Source: Caulobacteraceae bacterium (GTDB lineage Bacteria > Pseudomonadota > Alphaproteobacteria > Caulobacterales > Caulobacteraceae). Taken from it: DNA of 19,106 nucleotides. Shown one piece after another: positions 6,837 through 14,757 of this stretch. The notes under the pieces were generated by a model. It did no database searches. It saw nothing but the letters and a program-made list of their open reading frames with translations, and was not told the DNA's origin. Both the position numbers and the translations under genes were made by a program. Location of the stretch: contig CANMXH010000016.1 of assembly GCA_947501315.1 (NCBI GenBank), positions 1 through 19,106 of the forward strand. Direction: 5' to 3'. How positions within the stretch are numbered: the stretch's first letter is position 1; every line of letters starts with the position of its first letter.

Positions 6837-9721
6837 GCGACGCGCTGGGCCCCCGGCTCGACCCTTGCGGCCCGGTCGTCGATCCGGTGGCCGCCGAACG
6901 GACCCTTGAACGCCTGTCCGAGGCGGCGCGCCAGGACGGCTGGTCCGACGCGCTGCAGGCCGCCTGGCCCGCCCTCGCCCCCGCCTTCTCCGCCTCGCCC
7001 TATCTGGCCGGGCTCGCGCGGCGCTGGCCCGAGCGGCTTCGACAGACGATCGAGGCCTCGCCGGAAGACCGGCTGGCGGCCATCCTGTCGGCGACCGACG
7101 GCCTGACCGGGGGTGCCGACGAGGCCCGGGCCCCGCTGCGCCGGCTCAAGGCCGAGCTGCATCTGCTGACCGCCCTGTGCGATCTCGGCGGCATCTGGGA
7201 TCTGGACGCTGTCACCGGGGCGCTCAGCCGTTTCGCTGACGTCTCGACCCGGTCCGCCCTGCGGGCCGTAGCCCACGACCAGCGCGAGCGGGGCAAGCTG
7301 ATCTCCGCCGCCGACGATCCGCGCGGCCCCATCCCCGGTCTGTTCGGCCTGGCCATGGGCAAGCACGGAGCCTTTGAGCTCAACTATTCCTCGGACATCG
7401 ACATCAGCCTGTTCTGGGAGCCCGAAGCGCTGGAGAGCGCCCTCGCGGACGGGGTCGAGCCGCAGAAATTCTGCGATCGCGCCGCCCATGCGCTGGCCGC
7501 CCTGATGCAGGAGCGGACCGGCGACGGCTATGTCTTCCGCTTCGACCTGCGGCTGCGGCCCGATCCGTCCTCCACCCCGCCCGTGGTCGCCGCCCCCATG
7601 GCCCTGGCCTACTATGAAAGCGTCGGCCAGAACTGGGAGCGCGCCGCCTTCATCAAGGCCCGGCCGGTGATCGGCGACCTCGCCGCGGGTGCCGGGTTCG
7701 TCAATGCGCTGAGGCCCTTCATCTGGCGCCGCAGCCTCGACTATCCGGCCATCCTCGACATCCAGTCGATCAAGCGCCAGATCCACGTCCACAAGACCGG
7801 CGAGGGCATGGAGGCCGCCGGGGCCAATCTGAAACTGGGCCGGGGCGGCATCCGCGAGATCGAATTCTTCGCCCAGACCCAGCAGCTGATCCTCGGCGGC
7901 CGCGACCCCGCCCTGCGCAGTCCGCGCACGGTCGATGCCCTGGTCGCCCTGCGCGATGCGGGCCATGTCAGCCCCGAGGTCTGCGCCGACCTGACCGCGG
8001 CCTATGCCGCCCTGCGCGGTCTCGAGCACCGGGTGCAGATGCTCGACGACGAACAGACCCATATCCTGCCGGCAGAACCCGTCCGACGCTCGGCCGTGGC
8101 GGCCCTGGCGGGCGAGGGCGATCTCGTCGCCTTCGATCACAGGATCGAAGCCCTGCTGGTCGGGGTCAACCGCACCTATGGCCAACTCTTCGAGGACGAG
8201 GAGGCCCTGTCCTCGCCCTATGGATCGCTGGTCTTCACCGGCATCGAGAACGACCCCGAGACCCTGGCGACGCTGGAACGCATGGGCTTCACGGAGCCGG
8301 GGACGATCGCCGATACGATCCGTAGCTGGCACCACGGGCGCATTCCGGCCACCCGATCGGCCCGTGGCCGGGAGCTGTTCACGCGGCTCGCCCCCCGTCT
8401 CCTGACGGCCCTGGCCGACACCGGCGCGGCCGACGCCGCCTTCCGCCGCTTCGCCGTCTTCTTCGCCGGTCTGAACAGTGGGGTGCAGGTCCAGGCCCTT
8501 TTCCTTGCCCAGCCGAAACTGTTCGACCTCGTGGTCGGGGTCATGGCCTTCGCCCCCCGGCTGGCGCGAACCCTCGGCCGCTATCCGGCGGCGCTGGACA
8601 GTATGCTTGACGCCCGGTTCCACACCCAGCTGGGCGTCAACACCGGCCTGTTCGACCAGATGACGGACGAGGCCGCAGCGGCCCCGGATTTTGAAGGAGC
8701 CATGAATGCCGTGCGCCGCCTGCATCGTGACCAGATGTTCCGCATCGGTGTCCAGATCCTGACGGGCCGCATCGGGCCTGAGCAGGCTGGTCGCGCCCAC
8801 ACTGCCCTGGCCGATGCCGTGATCGCGGCCCTCGCCCCGGCCGCCTTGGCCGAGGCGGCGCGCCAGGGCGGGGCTCTGCCTGACGGCGTTGTCGCTGTGG
8901 TCGCCCTGGGCAAGGCGGGCTCGTGCGAAATGACCGCCGGCTCCGACCTCGATCTGATGACCGTTTATGACGCGCCGCCCGAGGCGGTGTCTGACGGCAA
9001 GGGCTGGGCGGCGGGCGTCTTCTATTCCCGCTTCACCCAGCGGCTGATCGCCGCCCTTTCGGCCTATACGGCAGAAGGGCGGCTCTATGAGGTCGACATG
9101 CGGTTGCGGCCGGGCGCTGCCAAGGGACCGGTGTCGCTGCGGCTCCCGGCAGTCGAGGACTATTATGCCTCCGAGGCGGACACCTGGGAGTTCATGGCCC
9201 TGACCCGGGCCCGTGTGGTCTGGACCAATGATCCGGCCTTCGGTGCCCGCACAACCGCCGCACTGGAGGCCATCCTGCGCCGACCCCGGCCGGGCGTCGA
9301 TGTCGCCGCAGACGCCCGCCGGATGCGTGACCTGATGGCCCGCGAGCGGCCGGGGCAGGGGGCATGGGATCTCAAACTCGCCCCCGGTGGTCAGGTCGAT
9401 GCCGAGTTCGTCGCCCAGGTGCATCAGCTGAAGGCCGCCGCCGGGGGAGGCCGGCTGACCGTCTCCACACTCGAGGCGCTTGAGGTCGAACCCGTCCTGG
9501 CCGAGGCCTGGCGCCTGCAGCAGGCGCTGGCTCAGGTCTTCAGCGCCGCATTCGACGACAGGCCCGATCCGGAGCAGGAGCCCGGGGGGTTCCAGCGCCG
9601 TCTCGCGGAGGCGGCCGACTTCGCGGATTTTGACACGCTGAAGGCCCGGCTGGCCGAGGTGCGAACCGCCGCCCGCGCGGCCCTTGAAACCGTCCTGCCG
9701 CCGCCTCGCGACGGAGACTGA
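6833..9721 (+). CDS. glnE: GlnE bifunctional glutamine synthetase adenylyltransferase/deadenylase
   Basis: GlnE adenylylates glutamine synthetase to inactivate it when nitrogen is plentiful and removes AMP when nitrogen is scarce, under PII control. The product has 962 residues, near the usual family size. It shows two nucleotidyltransferase domains. The N-terminal deadenylylation domain has D188 and D190 in NYSSDIDIS after MGKHGAFEL. The C-terminal adenylylation domain has D705 and D707 in GSDLDLM after LGKAGSCEMTA. Conserved blocks RLRPDPS, NWERAAFIKARPV, KLGRGGIREIEFFAQ and DMRLRPGAAKGPVS support the call. The ATG overlaps the kinase stop (ATGA), so it is translated from the two-component mRNA. 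Co-transcription ties nitrogen control to an envelope two-component system; my recollection is that degP, regulator, kinase, glnE order recurs in alphaproteobacteria. Confidence 0.96.
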   Translation: MSDALGPRLDPCGPVVDPVAAERTLERLSEAARQDGWSDALQAAWPALAPAFSASPYLAGLARRWPERLRQTIEASPEDRLAAILSATDGLTGGADEARAPLRRLKAELHLLTALCDLGGIWDLDAVTGALSRFADVSTRSALRAVAHDQRERGKLISAADDPRGPIPGLFGLAMGKHGAFELNYSSDIDISLFWEPEALESALADGVEPQKFCDRAAHALAALMQERTGDGYVFRFDLRLRPDPSSTPPVVAAPMALAYYESVGQNWERAAFIKARPVIGDLAAGAGFVNALRPFIWRRSLDYPAILDIQSIKRQIHVHKTGEGMEAAGANLKLGRGGIREIEFFAQTQQLILGGRDPALRSPRTVDALVALRDAGHVSPEVCADLTAAYAALRGLEHRVQMLDDEQTHILPAEPVRRSAVAALAGEGDLVAFDHRIEALLVGVNRTYGQLFEDEEALSSPYGSLVFTGIENDPETLATLERMGFTEPGTIADTIRSWHHGRIPATRSARGRELFTRLAPRLLTALADTGAADAAFRRFAVFFAGLNSGVQVQALFLAQPKLFDLVVGVMAFAPRLARTLGRYPAALDSMLDARFHTQLGVNTGLFDQMTDEAAAAPDFEGAMNAVRRLHRDQMFRIGVQILTGRIGPEQAGRAHTALADAVIAALAPAALAEAARQGGALPDGVVAVVALGKAGSCEMTAGSDLDLMTVYDAPPEAVSDGKGWAAGVFYSRFTQRLIAALSAYTAEGRLYEVDMRLRPGAAKGPVSLRLPAVEDYYASEADTWEFMALTRARVVWTNDPAFGARTTAALEAILRRPRPGVDVAADARRMRDLMARERPGQGAWDLKLAPGGQVDAEFVAQVHQLKAAAGGGRLTVSTLEALEVEPVLAEAWRLQQALAQVFSAAFDDRPDPEQEPGGFQRRLAEAADFADFDTLKARLAEVRTAARAALETVLPPPRDGD

Positions 9722-9738
9722 CGCGATCTTCGTTAGAC

Positions 9739-9772
9739 TCCCCGGACTGGGGACTGACACCGCCCTTGGCGG
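9739..9772 (+). terminator. Two small hairpins between glnE and the EF-hand gene
   Basis: TCCCC-ggact-GGGGA (9739-9753) and CCGCC-ctt-GGCGG (9760-9772) are two short GC stems in the 67-base gap. Neither has a U-run. They may slow read-through from glnE or shape the leader of the next gene. A GACTC (GANTC) site lies at 9736-9740. Confidence 0.3.
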
Positions 9773-9788
9773 CATGGAGATTATCAAG

Positions 9789-10418
9789 ATGAAAAAGACC
9801 CTTTTGGCCGGTGGCCTCGCGGCCCTGATGCTTGCCGCCGCGGCCGGTGCCGCCTTCGCCCAGCAGCCTCCGGCTCGCGGCATGCGCGCGGACGCGGACG
9901 GCGATCGCCGGCTGAGCCAGGCCGAGTTCGTCGGCCAGCGCGTGCAGCGCCTGACGACCGCAGACACCAATCGTGACGGCTCTGTCACGGCCGATGAGCG
10001 CCGCGCCGCAATGCAGGCCAGCAGGGCCGGTCGGGCCGATGCCCGCTTCGACCGTCTGGACGCCAATGACGACGGTTCCGTCAGCCGCGCCGAGTTCGAC
10101 GCGGCCCGCTCGGCCGCCCGTGAGGTGCGAGCGGAGCGCGGCCCGCGTCCCATGGGTGCCCATCGCGGACCCGCCCGTGGCCAGCGGGGCATGGGCCGGA
10201 TGGAGGCTCGCGGGCCGGTGGTGATCACTGAAGTTCAGGCCCGCGCCGAACAGGCCTTCACCCGCCTCGACGCCGATCAGGACGGTTTCGTCACGGCCGA
10301 AGAGGGTCGCGCCGCTCGTCAGGGCATGCGCCAGAATCGCCGTGAGCGTATGGTGGAACGCCGCGCCGCTCATCAGGCTCAACGGCAGGCATCGCCTCCG
10401 GCACCCGCTTCGGAGTAA
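9789..10418 (+). CDS. Secreted four-EF-hand calcium-binding protein
   Basis: This is a predicted periplasmic Ca2+-binding protein of 209 residues. The ATG at 9789 has GGAGA eight bases upstream and starts a classical signal peptide (KKTLLAGGLAALMLAAAAGAAFAQ, cleavage near residue 24/25). The frame is open upstream, but those residues are not signal-like. Four canonical EF loops are visible: residues 35-46 (DADGDRRLSQAE), 59-70 (DTNRDGSVTADE), 91-102 (DANDDGSVSRAE) and 161-172 (DADQDGFVTAEE), each with acidic positions 1, 3 and 5 (Asn at 3 in the middle two) and Glu at 12. Loops 3 and 4 are separated by a basic, Gly/Arg/Pro-rich stretch (about 107-142), and the C-terminus is also Arg-rich. The sigma-factor gene begins 66 bases downstream; membership in that operon is plausible but unproven. 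Confidence 0.88.
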   Translation: MKKTLLAGGLAALMLAAAAGAAFAQQPPARGMRADADGDRRLSQAEFVGQRVQRLTTADTNRDGSVTADERRAAMQASRAGRADARFDRLDANDDGSVSRAEFDAARSAAREVRAERGPRPMGAHRGPARGQRGMGRMEARGPVVITEVQARAEQAFTRLDADQDGFVTAEEGRAARQGMRQNRRERMVERRAAHQAQRQASPPAPASE

Positions 10419-10484
10419 GGAAAATGTCGGGGACGGCGGTCATGTACCGGGCGACCCTTTCGGCAAGCATGGAAGAGGGCCGGA

Positions 10485-11048
10485 TTGGCGCTGATCGCCG
10501 ACCCCGACGAGGACCTGGTGCGTCGCGTGGGTCAGGGCGACCCGGCGGCCATCCAGGCCATGGTCGCGCGCAAGCTTCCGCGCATGCTGGCGCTCGCGCA
10601 CCGGATGCTGGGCGATGCGGCCGAGGCGGAGGATGTGGCCCAGGAAGTCATGCTGCGAGCCTGGAAACAGGCCCCGGGATGGACGCCGGGTCAGGCCAGG
10701 TTCGACACCTGGCTGCACCGGGTCGGGCTGAACCTCTGCTACGACCGGCTTCGCCGCAGGCGGGAAGTGACCACGGCGACGCCGCCGGACCAGCCCGACA
10801 CCGGCCCCGCGCCGGATCGGGGATTGCTGGCAGCGGACGTGGGGGCGCGGGTCGATGCGGCCCTGACCCGACTGCCGGATCGTCAGAAGGAGGCGATTGT
10901 CCTCTGTCACTATCAGGAGCTGACCAATATCGAGGCCGCGGCCCTGATGGCGGTCAGCGTGGAAGCGCTGGAAAGCCTGCTGTCGCGCGGGCGACGGGCA
11001 TTGAGACTGGCCCTGGCCGATATCCGGCCGGGTGCTGAGGGAGCATGA
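10485..11048 (+). CDS. ECF-type RNA polymerase sigma factor
   Basis: This is a group IV (ECF) sigma-70 factor of 187 residues that would direct RNA polymerase to a small regulon, usually including its own operon. Region 2 spans about residues 9-95, with DVAQEVMLRAW at 50-60 and RFDTWLHRVGLNLCYDRLRRR. Region 4 spans about 126-173, with LPDRQKEAIVLCHY followed by a helix-turn-helix ending SRGRRALR. The start is TTG at 10485, supported by AGAGGG five bases upstream; no ATG or GTG exists in this frame between the previous gene and DEDLVRRVGQGD. The stop overlaps the next gene's ATG. Sigma, membrane protein and periplasmic sensor-like protein in tandem resemble the CnrH/CnrY/CnrX logic. Confidence 0.9.
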   Translation: MALIADPDEDLVRRVGQGDPAAIQAMVARKLPRMLALAHRMLGDAAEAEDVAQEVMLRAWKQAPGWTPGQARFDTWLHRVGLNLCYDRLRRRREVTTATPPDQPDTGPAPDRGLLAADVGARVDAALTRLPDRQKEAIVLCHYQELTNIEAAALMAVSVEALESLLSRGRRALRLALADIRPGAEGA

Positions 11049-11485
11049 GTGTGATGACGTCGGAACGGTTCCTCGCCCTGGTCGCGGCCTATGGTGCCGA
11101 CGCGCGGCGTTGGCCCGAGACTGAGCGGGCGGCCGCCCTTGCCCTTGCTGCGGCCCGGCCTGAGGCCGTGGCCGAGGCGCTGGCTGAAGCGGATGCGGCG
11201 GATATCCTGTTGCATGCCTCCCGCGTGGCGCACCCGTCCACGGTCCTGCGTGACAGGGTCGTGGCCTCCGCTGCCGGCGCGGGGTTGATGAAGGCGCGTC
11301 ATGAAGGTCGACGCTGGCTGGACCGGCTGGCGCTGGCTCTCGGTGCCGGCTGGGCCGCGGCGACCTGTGCCGGTATTGTGGCGGGTGTCATGATGACCAC
11401 CTGGTTGACGGCCGACGCCCAGGCCGAAGCCGTCCTCTATCAGGCCTTCCTGCCCGGCGTGGATGATGCCGAGGTGCTGGGATGA
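11045..11485 (+). CDS. Single-pass membrane protein, probable anti-sigma factor
   Basis: This 146-residue protein has a helical, Ala-rich, charged N-terminal domain (1-93) beginning RFLALVAAYGADARRWPE. That RRWP motif I have seen in small proteins next to alphaproteobacterial ECF sigma genes. One membrane helix follows (about 95-117), then a short 30-residue tail. The expected topology is N-terminus in the cytoplasm, where it could hold the sigma factor, and C-terminus in the periplasm, where the next gene's product could touch it. The ATG at 11045 overlaps the sigma stop and has GAGGGAG just upstream; an in-frame ATG at 11054 is possible. There is no zinc-finger HXXXCXXC motif, so it is not a ZAS-type anti-sigma. 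The anti-sigma role is inferred from position and topology. Confidence 0.72.
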   Translation: MSVMTSERFLALVAAYGADARRWPETERAAALALAAARPEAVAEALAEADAADILLHASRVAHPSTVLRDRVVASAAGAGLMKARHEGRRWLDRLALALGAGWAAATCAGIVAGVMMTTWLTADAQAEAVLYQAFLPGVDDAEVLG

Positions 11486-12000
11486 ACTCCGGGGCCCTGA
11501 AGATCGCGCTCGCCGTATCGGTCGCGCTGAACCTGTTCGCCGTCGCGGCGGGGGTAACCGTGTTCGTGACCCGGGCCGAGGTCGAGAAGCAGGTGGATGC
11601 CCAGCAGCGCCCGACCCCGATCGGGTCTCCGATGCGGCTGATCGACCGGCTTGATCCTGCTGTCCGCGAGCGCGTGCGCGACACCATGCGTGCCTCGGCC
11701 CTCGCGGCTCGCCCCGATTTCGAGGAAGCCCGGCTGAAGCGGCGTCAGGTCATCGATATGGGCCGGTCCGGAACCTTCGATACTGTCCGTGCGGCGGCGC
11801 TTCTTGAAGAATCCCGCAATGCGGAGTTGCGCGGCCGCGCACGGCTGGAGGCCGACGCCGTGGTCCTGCTGGGCACGCTGGCGCCGGATGACCGGCGGGT
11901 GCTGTCGGAAATCCTGACCCGTCGGGTCCGCGCGGCCGGCCGGGACGCTGGAGGCCGTCGAGCGCAACCGACCGCTGCCGCCGCGATACCCGAAGCCTGA
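11482..12000 (+). CDS. Membrane-tethered periplasmic CnrX/ZraP-like sensor protein
   Basis: The product has 172 residues with one N-terminal membrane helix (about 7-29) and a periplasmic all-helical domain. The domain shows the two paired family motifs, LDPAVRERVRDTM near 57-69 and LAPDDRRVLSEIL near 133-145, separated by a charged helical hairpin (residues 78-125). This matches the heavy-metal-resistance (Spy/ZraP/CnrX-like) fold. It overlaps the anti-sigma-like gene by ATGA and is last in the operon. The whole protein has no His and no Cys, and only a few Met, so the His/Met nickel-cobalt site of CnrX is absent. The signal is therefore probably not a transition metal; a protein partner, perhaps the EF-hand protein upstream, is an alternative (inference). 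The C-terminal 25 residues are Ala/Arg/Pro-rich and probably disordered. Confidence 0.75.
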   Translation: MNSGALKIALAVSVALNLFAVAAGVTVFVTRAEVEKQVDAQQRPTPIGSPMRLIDRLDPAVRERVRDTMRASALAARPDFEEARLKRRQVIDMGRSGTFDTVRAAALLEESRNAELRGRARLEADAVVLLGTLAPDDRRVLSEILTRRVRAAGRDAGGRRAQPTAAAAIPEA

Positions 12001-12002
12001 TT

Positions 12003-13871
<1,869 letters not shown>

Positions 13872-13886
13872 GGCGCTCTCCCCCAA

Positions 13887-13929
13887 GAATCCGTCGTTGG
13901 ATGACGAATCTAGGCTGCGTCGCGGATTC
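13887..13929. promoter_or_regulatory. Three GANTC (CcrM-type) sites with 19-bp period
   Basis: GAATC at 13887-13891, GAATC at 13906-13910 and GATTC at 13925-13929 start exactly 19 bases apart, in the promoter and leader of the minus-strand kinase. GANTC is the methylation sequence of CcrM, and methylated sites near promoter elements recruit GcrA in Caulobacter. The sequence matches are certain; the regulation is inferred. Confidence 0.6.
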
Positions 13930-13936
13930 CTGTCGA
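13907..13936 (-). promoter_or_regulatory. Candidate sigma-70 promoter of the PleC-like kinase
   Basis: On the minus strand, TCGACA (plus positions 13931-13936) and TAGATT (13907-13912) are separated by 18 bases. They resemble the -35 and -10 elements of housekeeping promoters. The start point would be near 13900, giving a leader of about 30 bases to the TTG at 13871. The -10 element overlaps a GANTC site, and a second GANTC abuts the -35. Confidence 0.45.
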
Positions 13937-13978
13937 GGCCTGGTTGGAAATCAGCCTTCTTTTGTCGCGCGGCCGGGA

Positions 13979-14554
13979 TCAGGCGGCGCGTGAGGCCCGC
14001 TCGACAAAGCCCGCCGCTTCGGTCGGGGCGGCCATGATGTCGGTAACGGACCGCAGCAGGGCGCGGGCTTCGCCGGCCAGTTTCTGCATTTCCGGGGGTG
14101 CGTCTTCCGGCGCTTCGTCAACCGAGGCTGCCAGTCGTTCGGCCAGGGCCATCAGCCTCGGCGCCGCAGCGATCAACCGGGCCTGGAACTCGATCTGATC
14201 CGGATCGCGATCGTATTCAGCCCCCGGTACCCGCCAGCCGCCCCAATCAGCCTTGTCGGTGACGATCACGGGGTAGGTGCCGGGGAAGGGATGGTGCGAA
14301 CACTCATCCGGCGTCTGCCATTTGTTTTTCGCCCGCATCAGTCGCCACAAATCGCCGTTGCTCGCAGCCGGGTCATCCGTGGGCAGAAGCAGTTCGTGGC
14401 CGAGGAACTCCCGCCCCAGACCGATATCATAGGTCACGCGGACCGGCTCCTCGAACCCCTTGGCCCAGACGGGCTGGACCTTCTCGATCTGGGCCCATGC
14501 GCCGACGCATTCGACCCAGACCTTTTGTCCTTTCTGGAACTGTGCGCGTGCCAT
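13979..14554 (-). CDS. Conserved-looking protein of unknown function
   Basis: I do not recognise a named family. The 191-residue product starts at ATG 14554 with AGGAGAAG just upstream. It has no signal peptide or membrane helix. The N-terminal 55 residues (KGQKVWVECVGAWAQIEKVQPVW and on) look like a small beta-barrel of the SH3/KOW type. The middle is Trp-rich (LWRLMRAKNKWQTPDEC, DWGGWRVPG). A helical segment follows with ARLIAAAPRLMALAERLA, close to the ARLIAAAPELL motif common in small phage and bacterial hypothetical proteins. The C-terminus is an Ala/Glu-rich helix. The PleC-like kinase follows on the same strand after a gap of just over 100 bases, but that kinase appears to have its own promoter. 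Start, length and codon use support a real gene. Confidence 0.75.
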   Translation of the reverse strand: MARAQFQKGQKVWVECVGAWAQIEKVQPVWAKGFEEPVRVTYDIGLGREFLGHELLLPTDDPAASNGDLWRLMRAKNKWQTPDECSHHPFPGTYPVIVTDKADWGGWRVPGAEYDRDPDQIEFQARLIAAAPRLMALAERLAASVDEAPEDAPPEMQKLAGEARALLRSVTDIMAAPTEAAGFVERASRAA

Positions 14555-14668
14555 CGGCTTCTCCTGTGCTTGATCGACAGTATGCTGCGGCCGCGTGAAC
14601 AGCCGGTTTGGCGACAGGGTGAAGCGAACCTGAACACCCGCTCCGGCTCAGGCGCACGAAAGACCCAC

Positions 14669-14683
14669 TGACACCGTATGTCA
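14669..14683. promoter_or_regulatory. TGACA-N5-TGTCA inverted repeat, possible operator
   Basis: A perfect 5-bp inverted repeat with a 5-bp spacer lies in the 203-base divergent region between the minus-strand gene at 14554 and the dehydrogenase at 14758. It is 74 bases before the dehydrogenase ATG. The spacing fits a dimeric helix-turn-helix repressor. A second, weaker hairpin, TGCCGG at 14716-14721 with CCGGCA at 14735-14740, sits just before the ribosome-binding site. I see nothing else specific in this gap. Confidence 0.35.
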
Positions 14684-14757
14684 CCGCCCGCTCCGGGTTC
14701 CGCTTTCGCCCGCCCTGCCGGAGGGCTAAACGGCCCGGCACACAACGGAGAATAACG

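Noticed and set aside
9684..9788. Upstream extension of the EF-hand frame into the end of glnE
   Set aside because: The added residues would bury the signal peptide. GGAGA sits at the right distance from the ATG at 9789.
6410..10228. A 1272-codon open frame on the minus strand opposite glnE
   Set aside because: It is a shadow of GC-rich coding sequence. The protein is low-complexity Arg/Gly/Ala/Pro with no domain, and glnE on the other strand is a full-length conserved gene.
10424..11038. ATG with a good AAGGA site just after the EF-hand gene, opening a 204-codon frame across the sigma gene
   Set aside because: It is out of frame with the sigma factor and encodes a Gly/Arg/Pro-rich sequence with no domain. 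The sigma frame has clear regions 2 and 4 and its own AGAGGG-TTG start. A short leader peptide cannot be excluded but is unsupported.
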